From the NCBI RefSeq assembly GCF_001816165.1, contig NZ_MDZC01000023.1:32428-96427 (forward strand): a stretch of 64,000 nucleotides of DNA, written 5' to 3'. Numbering within the stretch: position 1 is the first letter of the stretch; each line of letters opens with the position of its first letter. Below the pieces are notes generated by a model. It searched no databases. It saw nothing but the letters and a program-made list of their open reading frames with translations, and was not told where the DNA came from. This document shows positions 35,101 through 44,093 of this stretch, piece by piece. This DNA comes from Hymenobacter glacialis (GTDB lineage Bacteria > Bacteroidota > Bacteroidia > Cytophagales > Hymenobacteraceae). The position numbers and the translations under genes are program-made.

Positions 35101-38100
35101 CGGCCAGCACGGCTCTGGGCACCGTGAACGGACCGGAAGTGCAGCTTGTGGGCACCTCGGCCATCGGGGTGGGCCTTGACATTGCCGCGGGCAGCACCGG
35201 CACGCAGGTGCTGGGCCTAGCCCTCTACGGCTTCGGCAACGCCGCCGACAACAGCACCAGCGCCGAAATTCGCGTAGCTGCGGGTGGTGTTACCATCAGC
35301 CGCAACGTCATTGGAACTTCGGCTACCAGCTTCATGGACCTCGGCACTGCCCGCGGCCTTTCGGACGGCATTCGCTTCACGGCGGGTACCACGGCCAGCA
35401 CGGTGAGCAACAACCTTATCGGCTTCAACTCCGGCAAGGGCATTACCACCATGAGTGGGGTGACGAATGTTACCATCGCCAACAACGAAATTCGCTCGAA
35501 TGGCCTGACCGGCAGCACCTTTGACGGGGTTGATATTCAGGGCAGCGCCAGTACGGTAACCAACAACCTGCTGATAAACAACGCGGGCACGGGCGTAGAC
35601 GGCAACCTGTCGGCTGGCTCCATTACCATCGCCGGCAACACGGTGAGCGGCAACGGCCGGGGCACAGCTACCCTGGCCCCCGCCGAAACGGCCGGCCTCC
35701 GGTTGTCGGGTGCCAGCAACTCCGTGAGCCTGAACATCATCAGCGGCAACTACGGCGCCGGGGTGCAGGTGCAGTCTACTTCGACTACCACCGTCCTCAG
35801 CCAGAATTCCATTTTCAACAACGGCACCGTGGCCGCCGCCAACGGCGCGGCCGCTACCGGCCAGCTGGGAATTGACCTGAACACGGGGGCAGATGCCGGC
35901 GGCACGAGCCCCTATGTAACGGTAAACGACCTGAACGACGCCGACGGCGGCGCCAACGGGCTGCTCAACTTCCCGGTTATCACCTCGGCCACCATCGTGG
36001 GCAGCAACCTGGTTGTGCAGGGCTTTGCCCGCCCCGGCTCCGTGATTGAGTTCTTCAACCCCGGCGCGACGGCCGACCCCAGCGGCTTCGGCGAAGGCCA
36101 GACCTTCTTGGGCAGCTTCAGCGAAGGCAGCGCGGCCGACCTGAACACGGGCACGGGCAGCTATTCGGGCCTGATAAATGGCCTGAACCAGGGCACGGAC
36201 AATACCAACCGCTTCACCTTCTCGATTCCGCTGACCGGCAACTTTGCCAGCTACGCCCTGAACTCGCTGCTCACCAGCACGGCGACGCTGGCCAACGCCA
36301 CGTCGGAGTTCTCGGGCAACGTGGTGGTGAACGCCGCGCCGGTGCCGAACTCGGTAACCAACAACGTGGCCATTCCGAACACCAGCATCGCCAGGGTGCT
36401 CAACCCTAACCTGTCGGCCACCACCACTGGCTCGGGCAACGCGGTGAGCTTCTTCACACTCATCAGCCTGCCCACGTCGGGCACGCTCACCTACAACGGC
36501 ACGGTGATGACGGCGGCGAACATCGCCACCACGCAGATTACGCCGGCCCTGCTGGGCACCCTGACCTACACGCCCATGCAGGGCTTCAAGGGGGGCTCGG
36601 TTTCCTTTACCTACACGGTGACCGATGCCAACGGCATCACGAGCACCACGAACAACACCGGCGGCACCACTGCCAGCGGCCCGGCTACCTACACCATTCC
36701 GGTGAGCGACGATACCCCCGCGGTGTACACCCTGCTGCCGCCCTCGGGCGGCCAGGGCAACCCCTACCCGAACGGCAGCACGCTGGCCACGGTGTTGGAC
36801 GTGAACGGCGCGACCTACAACTCGGCCGGTACCCTGACCTACAACGGCATTGTTTCGGCAGTGCTCACGGCCGGCTCCCTGCCCGTGGGTACGGCGCTGA
36901 ACTCCACCACGGGCGCCATCACCGTAATCCAGGCCAACCAGCTGGTGCCCGGTAACTACCCCCTGACCATTGTGACCACCGATGCCTTCGGCGGGGTAAC
37001 AACGCACACCATCACCCTGATAATCGGAGCCAGCCCAATTGCGGTGGACGACTTCGCCAGCACGCTGCCCGGCGTGGCCGTAACCTTCTCGGCAACTGAC
37101 AACGACCTGCCCAACGGCGGCCCGAATATTCAGGCCAATACCCTGGACTTGGACCCGAACACGCCTGGCATTCAAACCACCGTGACCACGGCCCAGGGCA
37201 CCTTTACCACGGCCAACTCGAGCTCCGGCTCGGTGACCTTCACCCCGGCTCCCGGCTTTACGGGCGTGGCCACGCTGACTTATGTCGTGCAGAACAATGC
37301 CGGGGCTCTCACCAACCAAGCTAACCTGGTGGTAACCGTGGCCCCCGTGGCCCCGGCCGACCTGAGCACCACCATCAGCGCCAGTGCCAACCCGGTAAAT
37401 GCCGGCGCCACTGAGACGCTGACCATGGTGGCTACCAACAACTCGGCCACCACCGCCACCGGCGTGGTGCAGACGGTGAGCATCCCCGCCGGCCTGACGG
37501 CTGCCAGCCTCACGGTAGGCGGCCAGACCGGTACGCTCAGCGGCAGCACCATCACCTTTGCCAACGGCGCTTCCTACAACACGACCACCGGCCTGGTGAC
37601 GTTTGCTGCCACCACGCTGAACGCCAGGGCTTCGCAGACCTTCATGGTGGCCTTCGCGGCCCCGGCGGCGGGTCCATTTACGGCCACAGCCCAGGTGGGC
37701 AACGGCATGGTGGACCCCAACCCGGCCAACAACACGGCCAGCGTCCTCATCAACGTGACCCCGCAGTTTGACCTGAGCACGGCTATCACCGGCCCCGCTT
37801 CGGTGGTAGCCGGCAACCTGGCCATCTTCGCGGTGCTGACGACCAACAACGGTCCTTCGACCGCGGTGGCCGCCATCCAGACGGTGCAACTGCCCGCGAA
37901 CCTGAGCGGGGTGTTTGCCACCAACGGCGGCAGCTACAACAGCGGCACCGGCGTGGTAACCTTCCCCGCCGTGGTGCTGGCCAGCGGCCAGACCGTGAAC
38001 AACACCGTGAGCTTCGCGGCCCCGACCAGCTCCTTTACGGCTTCGGCCACGGTAACGCCCAACACGAACGCTACCGGCGACACCAACCCGGCCAACAACA

Positions 38101-41100
38101 CGGCGACGGCCCCGGCCATGTCCATCGTGCCCGCTACGGGTACGCCGGCTACCAGCACCCAGCCCCTAGCGGGCACCGTGGCTAATACCTACGTGACCAT
38201 CAGCGGCCCGACCACGGCCCAGCTTGGCCAGACCGGCCTGACCTACACCATCACGCAAGGAAACGACGGCCCCACGGCTGCCAGCAACGTGCTGACGCAG
38301 GTGAGCCTGCCGGCCGGCCTGAGCGGCGTGTCGGTAAGCAACGGTGGCACGTACAACAGCACCACCGGTGTTGTGACCTTCCCGACCCTGGCCACGCAGG
38401 CCAGCAGCGCCTCGCAGACCTACACCGTTACGCTCACGGCCCCAGCTACGGGCAGCGTGGTAATGGTTTCGGCCAGCACCGCTTCGGCCACCACCGACCC
38501 GATGCCGGGCAACAACGTGGCCAGCATGGTAACCAACCTGACGCCGAACACCGACGTAGCCGCCGCCATCAGCGGCCCCGCTACGGTGGTTGCCGGCCAG
38601 GTGGCTGCCTACACCGTGACGCTGCGCAACGTCAGCACCACGCCGGCCAGCACGGTAGTGGGCACGGTGCAGCTGGTGGCCGGCCTCACGGCCAGCGACT
38701 TGCGCCTCAGCGGCCAGACTGGCACGCTCAGCGGCAGCACCATCACGTTTGCCAGCGGTGCGACCTACAACACGACCACCGGCCTGTTAACCCTGGCTTC
38801 GATTGCCACCCTGGCGCCGAACACTGAGCAAACCTTCGCTATCGCCTTCACGGCCCCGGCTCAGACGTCGCTTTCGGCTTCGGTTCGCGTGACCACAGCC
38901 ACTGCAGGAATCAACCTGGCCAACAACGCCAGCGCCACCACGGCCACGGTGACACCCGCGGCGGACGTAGCGGTACAGGTAAGCGGACCGGCCATGGCCA
39001 CCGCCGGCAACTTGGTGACCTACACTGTGAACACGAGCAACAACGGTCCTTCGCCGGCCGCTTCGGTGACGACTACCGTGCAGCTGCCCACCGGCCTGAA
39101 CAACGTGAGTGTGCGTGACAACACCGGCACCGTTTTGGCCGGTGCCTACAATGCCACCACCGGCGTGGTGACTTTCCCCACGGTTACCAACCTCCAGGTT
39201 GGCGTGGTGAGTGAGCGGACCGGTACGGTTTCATTTGAATCGCCGAATGCGGTGCGAGTGGATGTGACGGCCCTAGCCGCAGTGTCGGACGCCACTGGCG
39301 ACTTCTTCCTGGCTAACAACACGGCCACGACGGTAACGGCCCTGAACCCGGCCCAGGGCGCGGTAGTGGACCTGCAGGCAACCCTGACGGCCAACGTGAC
39401 CACGCAGGCCGTTGGCCAGCCCGTAACCTTCACCCTGACGACCCGCAACCTCAGCCCCATCGATGCTCAAAACGTAAGCAACCGCGTGGTACTGCCGGCC
39501 GCCCAGACCGTGGCCAGCCTGCAGGTGAACGGCGCAAGTGGTACGCTCAGCGGCAACACCATTGTGTTTGCCAATGCAGTCTACGACGTGACTACCGGCG
39601 TGCTGAGCTTCACTGCCCAACCCTCGTTGGTGGCCAATGGCACCATCACCAACACCATCACGGTGGTGGCCCCTGGCTACACGCCGCTGGTGGCCACGGC
39701 CACGGTGCGCGCCGACAACCCCGAGAATGTTCTGACCAACAACGTGGCCACGGCCATCGTGAACATCACCACCCAGGCTGATGTGGCCACCACGGTAAGC
39801 GGCCCCGCTACTACCGTGGCCGGCGCTACGGTGACCTATACCACGTCTGTAGTAAACAACGGCCCGGCCAACGCCACCGGCGTGGCCACGTCCATGACCC
39901 TGCCTGCCGGCGCCACCAACGTGGTGCTGCCGGCCGGCGCCACCCAGACCGGCAACGTGGTAACCTTTGCCACCATCAGCACCCTACTGCCCGGCGCGGC
40001 CAACACCGTGACCAGCGCCGTAACCTTCACGGCCCCGGCCCCGGCCTACACCGTGACCAGCACCGTGAGCTCGACCAGCACCGACCCGAACGCGGGCAAC
40101 AACAGCAGCAGCACCAGCACCACCCTGGCCAACCTGGCCCCGGTAGCGCTGTACGTGGTGAACACCCTGCAGTCGCCGGAAGGCAACACGGCCATGGCCC
40201 TGCCCATCGCGCCGCTCAGCGCAACGGATGCCGATGGCAGCATCGTGAGCTACACCATCCTGGCGCTGCCCCCGGCTTCGCAGGGCGTGCTGTTCGTGAA
40301 TGGTGTGGCTTTGACCGCCGCCAGCTTCCCCGGCCTCGTGCTGACCGCGGCCCAGGCAGCCCAGCTGCAGTTTGACCCCGCCGCCGGCTACGTGGGCAAC
40401 GTGAGCTTCCTCTACACGGCTACTGACAACGGCAACGGAGTAGAGGCCAACGCCCTGACTTCGGCCGCGGCGCTCTACGCCCTGGCAGTCGGCCAGGACA
40501 ACGCTTCGGTATACACGAATACCCCCGTACGCGGCGGTGCTACGCCCTACGTCAACAGCGACGTCATCAGCAACGTGTTTGACACCAACGGCGGCGCTTA
40601 TTCCGTGGCTGCGGCTATAACCGACAACGGTGTGCGCAGCGCAGTGCTGGACGCTAGCTCCAACCCGCTGCCGGCCGGTGTCAGCCTGAACCCCACCACG
40701 GGCCAACTGTTCGTGAGCAATGCCAATGCGCTGGTGGCCGGGCTTTACACCGTCACCATCACCACCACGGATGTGTTCGGCGGTATCACCACTCAGCCCG
40801 TGACCTTCCGCATTGGCAACTTCCCGCTGCCCGTAGAGTTGGCCGCCTTCACCGCAACCGCCGTGAACGCCGATGCACTGCTGAAATGGACCACCGCTTC
40901 GGAGAAGAACAACGCGTACTTCGACGTAGAGCGCAGCCTCAACGGCACGGACTTCGTGAAAATTGGCCAGGTGAAAGGCCAGGGTAACTCCTCGGCCTCG
41001 ACGGACTACGCCCTGACGGACGCCGGCATCGGCGCCAAGGCCACGGGCCTGGTGTACTACCGCCTGAAGCAGGTGGACGTGGACGGCACGGCGAGCTTCT

Positions 41101-41393
41101 CGCCCGTGCGCACACTGGCCTTCGCCAAAGTGGCAGCAGCTCCCGCCATTGCCCTCTACCCGAACCCGGCCACGGCCAGCACGCAGCTGGACCTGACGCA
41201 GCTGCCCGCTGGTGCCTACCAGGTGAGCATCCTGGATGCCACGGGCCGCGTGGTGCTGAACAACACGCTCGGTGCCGGCTCGGCCCATGCGCTGAACCTG
41301 AACACCATCGCCAGCGGTACCTACATGGTGCTGGTGCGGGGCCAGAACAACGGCCAGATTGTGAAGCTGACCAAGCGCCTCATCAAAGAGTAA
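32166..41393 (+). CDS. Giant T9SS-secreted surface protein, beta-helix plus DUF11-like repeats
   Basis: A 3075-residue exported protein. The long signal peptide ends near residue 48 (LLCLLAGSSAWA). Visible parts, in order: a jelly-roll-like domain (about 50-250, NGNFSRYPVVGG); a propeller-like region (255-510, GTFNAVGYNSLDGYLYALTY); a DUF11-like domain (515-690); an SdrD-B-like domain (705-790, GSVFEDVNYGGG); a right-handed beta-helix (about 860-1270, repeated NNLIGFNSG-type turns); Ig-like modules (to about 1730); seven DUF11-like repeats of about 115-135 residues (1733-2655), each opening with a DLSTxIS- or DVAxxVSGP-type strand and closing near NPANNTA; two more Ig-like modules; and a T9SS type A sorting domain from about 2889 (LYPNPATAS, ending KRLIKE). 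Probably an adhesin or matrix protein. Repeat units are diverged, not recent copies. Confidence 0.9.
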   Translation: MDTSLLHPAFRPAPAPAGKAQTPPTLFRRFGWLLVGLLCLLAGSSAWAGTGVQRIQNGNFSRYPVVGGSGYPLASGIDLGAWRSGVPYVNTGTRPALGQVSIQRAAANYTGGISTVQNTFPGDNANGVLASTTWLLYRGTAPAAVWYQTAAVRPGTTYTFSYYASNANAPGTTTTPVPVLQFQLNGVAQGSNATLANEAVGSDVWTRYTYTFTTGASQTEVELRLVDLTAAGTVTSDQVALTGLSLRAPSADAGPSYSCDGSFYQARQVNTAPANGTVGNSTRLFEVIRSTTPYTTTQLQDLGGTFNAVGYNSLDGYLYALTYTGNVSTGTDATVDRASDPTSVVELVKIGATGVESLGVVSGLPVDQWAAGTFDRNGNLFVKAQTNTSVIYRINLSSLPLTATALTTSTAFTAFDLAFNPIDSQLYGTFFPGQLFIVNPTSGAVTTIGSVTDATQALGSAFFDIVGNLYAYGNGPTPPTTTSGRFYVINKTSGAATQINTINGATNSDGASCINPLQRIDVVKSVTSVVPVAAGQYDITYVVQVKNTGTVTDLNVQVSDFLRGNASNTTFPTSTALTLQSIAVQNFDGAALVANTGFTGVTGGASLLTGTQSLSPNQRATITFTVRVTFPSGSVPATAQNNTAYATSTSTGPNNGYTQLTDGTLLTPIDLVANDASTNSSVLPPNRSTTSDPGDSPSPTPVTFQPAIFGSVFEDVNYGGGAGRDLPASQGVSRSGARVELYSSTGAFISATTTDASGNYSFPSLTAGATYSVRVVNSTVSSSRTGYVSGLLPVQTFVNTNGNRVGGENPQRIDAGSNTTSATLASLDSAPNGTIAQSVATFTLSSTSASPTVNVNFGFNFNTIVNTTNAGQGSLRQFILNSNALGGETALAQSGSDAAGALPAGVESSIFMISNGTAVPGLRAGLTNQLSTAGVAVITPATALPAITGPGTSINGSTQTANVGNTNNVTLGAGGTVGTASTALGTVNGPEVQLVGTSAIGVGLDIAAGSTGTQVLGLALYGFGNAADNSTSAEIRVAAGGVTISRNVIGTSATSFMDLGTARGLSDGIRFTAGTTASTVSNNLIGFNSGKGITTMSGVTNVTIANNEIRSNGLTGSTFDGVDIQGSASTVTNNLLINNAGTGVDGNLSAGSITIAGNTVSGNGRGTATLAPAETAGLRLSGASNSVSLNIISGNYGAGVQVQSTSTTTVLSQNSIFNNGTVAAANGAAATGQLGIDLNTGADAGGTSPYVTVNDLNDADGGANGLLNFPVITSATIVGSNLVVQGFARPGSVIEFFNPGATADPSGFGEGQTFLGSFSEGSAADLNTGTGSYSGLINGLNQGTDNTNRFTFSIPLTGNFASYALNSLLTSTATLANATSEFSGNVVVNAAPVPNSVTNNVAIPNTSIARVLNPNLSATTTGSGNAVSFFTLISLPTSGTLTYNGTVMTAANIATTQITPALLGTLTYTPMQGFKGGSVSFTYTVTDANGITSTTNNTGGTTASGPATYTIPVSDDTPAVYTLLPPSGGQGNPYPNGSTLATVLDVNGATYNSAGTLTYNGIVSAVLTAGSLPVGTALNSTTGAITVIQANQLVPGNYPLTIVTTDAFGGVTTHTITLIIGASPIAVDDFASTLPGVAVTFSATDNDLPNGGPNIQANTLDLDPNTPGIQTTVTTAQGTFTTANSSSGSVTFTPAPGFTGVATLTYVVQNNAGALTNQANLVVTVAPVAPADLSTTISASANPVNAGATETLTMVATNNSATTATGVVQTVSIPAGLTAASLTVGGQTGTLSGSTITFANGASYNTTTGLVTFAATTLNARASQTFMVAFAAPAAGPFTATAQVGNGMVDPNPANNTASVLINVTPQFDLSTAITGPASVVAGNLAIFAVLTTNNGPSTAVAAIQTVQLPANLSGVFATNGGSYNSGTGVVTFPAVVLASGQTVNNTVSFAAPTSSFTASATVTPNTNATGDTNPANNTATAPAMSIVPATGTPATSTQPLAGTVANTYVTISGPTTAQLGQTGLTYTITQGNDGPTAASNVLTQVSLPAGLSGVSVSNGGTYNSTTGVVTFPTLATQASSASQTYTVTLTAPATGSVVMVSASTASATTDPMPGNNVASMVTNLTPNTDVAAAISGPATVVAGQVAAYTVTLRNVSTTPASTVVGTVQLVAGLTASDLRLSGQTGTLSGSTITFASGATYNTTTGLLTLASIATLAPNTEQTFAIAFTAPAQTSLSASVRVTTATAGINLANNASATTATVTPAADVAVQVSGPAMATAGNLVTYTVNTSNNGPSPAASVTTTVQLPTGLNNVSVRDNTGTVLAGAYNATTGVVTFPTVTNLQVGVVSERTGTVSFESPNAVRVDVTALAAVSDATGDFFLANNTATTVTALNPAQGAVVDLQATLTANVTTQAVGQPVTFTLTTRNLSPIDAQNVSNRVVLPAAQTVASLQVNGASGTLSGNTIVFANAVYDVTTGVLSFTAQPSLVANGTITNTITVVAPGYTPLVATATVRADNPENVLTNNVATAIVNITTQADVATTVSGPATTVAGATVTYTTSVVNNGPANATGVATSMTLPAGATNVVLPAGATQTGNVVTFATISTLLPGAANTVTSAVTFTAPAPAYTVTSTVSSTSTDPNAGNNSSSTSTTLANLAPVALYVVNTLQSPEGNTAMALPIAPLSATDADGSIVSYTILALPPASQGVLFVNGVALTAASFPGLVLTAAQAAQLQFDPAAGYVGNVSFLYTATDNGNGVEANALTSAAALYALAVGQDNASVYTNTPVRGGATPYVNSDVISNVFDTNGGAYSVAAAITDNGVRSAVLDASSNPLPAGVSLNPTTGQLFVSNANALVAGLYTVTITTTDVFGGITTQPVTFRIGNFPLPVELAAFTATAVNADALLKWTTASEKNNAYFDVERSLNGTDFVKIGQVKGQGNSSASTDYALTDAGIGAKATGLVYYRLKQVDVDGTASFSPVRTLAFAKVAAAPAIALYPNPATASTQLDLTQLPAGAYQVSILDATGRVVLNNTLGAGSAHALNLNTIASGTYMVLVRGQNNGQIVKLTKRLIKE

Positions 41394-41419
41394 GGCAGCT
41401 TCCGGCTCGCCGGCGAATA

Positions 41420-41455
41420 GAAAGGCCTTCCCCGCAGTGGGGAAGGCCTTTTTTG
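41420..41455 (+). terminator. Terminator after the giant surface gene
   Basis: A perfect AAAGGCCTTCCCC stem with its complement (loop GCAGT) is followed by six T, about 27 bases past the stop. Confidence 0.85.
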
Positions 41456-41533
41456 CGTTTGGTGCAGGGTCAGGCATAACCCCAAGGCTTCCAAAAGGGT
41501 TAAACCCACCGGGGCAAAAGCATTACCGTGATT

Positions 41534-42454
41534 ATGCAGTACGACGTTTTGGTTATTGGAGGGGGAAGCGCCGGGCTGTCGGCGGCCCTGACCCTGGGGC
41601 GTTGCTTGCGCCGTGTGCTCGTGGCCGATGGCGGCCCGCCCCGCAACCAAGCCTCGCCGGGCGTGCACGGGTTTCTGACCCGCGACGGCATCCGGCCCGC
41701 GGAGCTGCTGAGGCTGGGGCAGGAGCAGCTGCGGCCCTACGACTCGGTGGAAGTGCAGTGCCTGGAAATTAACAGCATTGTTAAAGAGGGAAAAGGCTTT
41801 CGGGCCACGGGCATTGGCACGGCGGATGATGTTTTGGTGACGGTCTCGGCCCGGCGTGTACTGCTTGCTACCGGGGTGGCCGACATTCTGCCGCCGCTGC
41901 CGGGCTTCCGGGAGCTGTGGGGGCGCGGCGTGCTGCACTGCCCGTATTGCCACGGCTGGGAAGTGCGCAACCAGCCCCTGGCCGTGTACGGGCAAGGCCG
42001 CACGGTAACGGGCCTGGCCCTGCTCGTGAGCCGCTGGAGCCCCGATGTGGTGGTGGTCACGGACGGGCCCGGGCACCTCACGCCCAACGCGCGGCGCCGC
42101 CTGCGCCGCCAAAAGATTCAGGTGCGCGAAGAGCCGGTGGTGCGTTTGGTGGGCTCGCCGGATAATGATTTGCAGCACATTGAGTTTGCCGATGGCAGCC
42201 GGCTGCCGCGCACGGCCGTGTTTCTGCACGCCCCGCAGCACCAGCGCAGCGCCCTGGCCGAACAGCTGGGCGCCCGCCACACCAGCAAGGGCGCGGTGTG
42301 GGTCGATTCGTCCATGAACACGTCGGTGCCGGGGCTCTATGCCGCCGGCGACACCACGCCCGGAACCCAGCAAGCCCTGTTGGCGGCCGCGGCAGGCAGC
42401 AAAGCAGCTATTGTCATCAACGAAAGCCTGACCCGCGAAGAATGCCCGCGTTAA
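41534..42454 (+). CDS. NAD(P)/FAD-dependent oxidoreductase, thioredoxin-reductase-like
   Basis: A 306-residue flavoprotein. The FAD-binding GGGSAG (9-14) follows MQYDVLVIGG, and the second nucleotide site is near 150 (AVYGQGRTVTGLALL). The redox centre is CPYC at 136-139 (LHCPYCHGWE) where classical thioredoxin reductase has CATC, so it belongs to the CPYC relatives whose partner is often unknown. It ends with VPGLYAAGDTTPG, the usual FAD-contact segment. I start it at the ATG at 41534; a GTG two codons upstream is possible. It is the first gene of a three-gene same-strand run with an alpha/beta hydrolase (44 bases on) and an aquaporin, which suggests one operon. Confidence 0.9.
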   Translation: MQYDVLVIGGGSAGLSAALTLGRCLRRVLVADGGPPRNQASPGVHGFLTRDGIRPAELLRLGQEQLRPYDSVEVQCLEINSIVKEGKGFRATGIGTADDVLVTVSARRVLLATGVADILPPLPGFRELWGRGVLHCPYCHGWEVRNQPLAVYGQGRTVTGLALLVSRWSPDVVVVTDGPGHLTPNARRRLRRQKIQVREEPVVRLVGSPDNDLQHIEFADGSRLPRTAVFLHAPQHQRSALAEQLGARHTSKGAVWVDSSMNTSVPGLYAAGDTTPGTQQALLAAAAGSKAAIVINESLTREECPR

Positions 42455-42498
42455 AGGCTGGCCTCGCCCAAAGCAAGTTTTATCAGCAAGCAGAAGAC

Positions 42499-43218
42499 AT
42501 GGTGACACTTTTGGGATTGCACTACTGGGCAGGTTCGGGCCGGGAATATGAGGGCTTGGGTGCGCTGCTGCCGGCGCACCAGCGCCTGCTTGCGCCTGAC
42601 ATGCCCGGGTTTGGCGCGGAGCCCGTGCCGGCGGGGTTCGACTTTTCGGTGGCGCACTACGCCGACTGGCTGGCGCGCTTCGTGGCCGCGCAGGAAATAA
42701 CCGACTACGTGCTGTTGGGGCACAGCATGAGCGGTAAAATGGCGCTGGCCCTGGCGGCCCGGCAGCCTACGGGCCTGCGCCAGCTGCTGCTGCTTTCGCC
42801 CTCGCCACCTACGCCCGAGCCCATGCCGGACGCTGACCGGGCGGCCGCCCTGGCGGCGTTTGGCCAAGTAGCGGAAGCCGAGAAGACCTTTCGCAACATT
42901 ACGCAGCGGCCCTTGGCGGCGGCCCAGCACCAATCCATAATAGCCGACAACCTCCGCTGTGCCCGCCCAGCCTGGGATGCCTGGCTGCAGCAAGGCTCGC
43001 GCGAGGATATCTCAGCCCAAATGGCCGCGCTGCAAGTGCCCTGCTCCGTAATGGTGGGTGCCCGCGACCGGGCCATTACCCCGGCCACACAACGTGCGCA
43101 CACGCTGCCGTGGCTGCCTCCCGGCACCTCGTTGCACGTAGAGCCCGGTGTGGGGCACCTGCTGCCCATTGAAGCACCAAAGGCCGTAGCCGCCTTTGTG
43201 CGCAAGAATATTGGTTAA
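42499..43218 (+). CDS. Alpha/beta hydrolase
   Basis: A 239-residue enzyme with the catalytic triad in place: nucleophile Ser76 in GHSMSGKMA, Asp in VGARDRAITP and His in GVGHLLPIE. The N-terminal strand LLGLHYWAGSGREY carries the oxyanion-type loop. I choose the ATG at 42499 because the fold begins there. An ATG at 42442 would add 19 unlike residues and overlap the stop of the oxidoreductase by 13 bases, which would couple the two genes, so it cannot be excluded. Substrate unknown; the sequence resembles small-molecule esterases and haloperoxidase-like hydrolases. No signal peptide, so cytoplasmic. Confidence 0.87.
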   Translation: MVTLLGLHYWAGSGREYEGLGALLPAHQRLLAPDMPGFGAEPVPAGFDFSVAHYADWLARFVAAQEITDYVLLGHSMSGKMALALAARQPTGLRQLLLLSPSPPTPEPMPDADRAAALAAFGQVAEAEKTFRNITQRPLAAAQHQSIIADNLRCARPAWDAWLQQGSREDISAQMAALQVPCSVMVGARDRAITPATQRAHTLPWLPPGTSLHVEPGVGHLLPIEAPKAVAAFVRKNIG

Positions 43219-43259
43219 GCCGCTGGCGTGTGAACGAGCAGAGATTTACGATTTACATT

Positions 43260-44090
43260 ATGCAAATTGCAAAGGAGGCAATAGCCGCGTTGCGCTCCCA
43301 CTGGAAATTTTACTTGGCCGAGGCAGCAGGGCTGGCATTCTTCATTACGTGTGCCAGCTTGCTCACCACGGCGCTGGAGCACCCGGCTTTCTGGCTGCAT
43401 CAGGCGCTGGCGGGGCAGGAGTTGCTGCGCCGTGGCATTCTGGGCACCGGCATGGCTCTGGTGATAGCCGCCATTGTGTACAGCCCGTGGGGCAAGCAGT
43501 CGGGCGCTCACATCAACCCTGCCGTGACCCTGGTTTTCTGGCAGCTCAACAAGCTGCGCGCCGTGGATGCCTACTGGTATATCGCAGCCCAGGTGGGAGG
43601 AGGCGTGGCCGCCGCGCTGTTCTGCACGCTTGTGCTGGGCCATTACTACGCGCATCCCAGCGTGCACCACGTCACCACGCAGCCGGGGCCGGCGGGCGTG
43701 GGCGTAGCCTTTGCGGCCGAGTTCCTGATATCCTTTGTCATGGTAGCCGTGCTGCTGGTAGCCTTGCACCGGTCGCGTTTGAAAAACGCTGCCGGCTGGT
43801 TACTGGGCGGCCTCATTTTCCTGTATATCCTGCTCGAAACGCCGTATTCGGGCATGAGTCTCAACCCGGCCCGCTCCCTGGCCTCGGCAGTAGCCGCACA
43901 GGATTATCGGAGCTTGTGGGTGTACCTGCTGGCGCCGCCCATTGCCACGTGGCTGGCCACGGTGCTGTTTCTGCGTTTCCACCACGGGCAGCCGCTGGAG
44001 TGTGCCATTGTAGCGGGCTGCGCACCCACGCCAGGGTCTCCTCATCTGCGCGAAGAGCCCCCACACTATCCCGCTGCGCAGGTAGAGTAG
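43260..44090 (+). CDS. MIP-family channel (aquaporin-like)
   Basis: A 276-residue membrane channel with six predicted helices and the two half-helix signatures: SGAHINPAVT (NPA at 86-88) and SGMSLNPARS (NPA at 202-204). Residues such as GTGMALVIAAIVYSPWGKQS and AEFLISFVMVAVLLVALH form the membrane helices. Water or small uncharged solutes are expected; whether it passes glycerol cannot be told with confidence. The ATG at 43260 is used; a GTG at 43230 would add ten residues. The C-terminal tail (about 235-276) is hydrophilic. It is the last gene of the flavoprotein-hydrolase-channel run and nearly abuts the convergent patatin gene (3 bases between stops). Confidence 0.9.
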   Translation: MQIAKEAIAALRSHWKFYLAEAAGLAFFITCASLLTTALEHPAFWLHQALAGQELLRRGILGTGMALVIAAIVYSPWGKQSGAHINPAVTLVFWQLNKLRAVDAYWYIAAQVGGGVAAALFCTLVLGHYYAHPSVHHVTTQPGPAGVGVAFAAEFLISFVMVAVLLVALHRSRLKNAAGWLLGGLIFLYILLETPYSGMSLNPARSLASAVAAQDYRSLWVYLLAPPIATWLATVLFLRFHHGQPLECAIVAGCAPTPGSPHLREEPPHYPAAQVE

Positions 44091-44093
44091 GAC

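Noticed and set aside
35217..37889. 890-codon open frame on the minus strand
   Set aside because: Antisense to the giant surface gene. It is Gly/Val/Ala/His/Arg-rich without domain sense and arises from the high GC and Thr/Asn/Gly codon bias of the repeats.
37362..40140. CRISPR-like or recent tandem repeat in the giant gene
   Set aside because: The periodicity is about 115-135 codons with strongly diverged units; these are protein domain repeats without identical DNA repeats or spacers.
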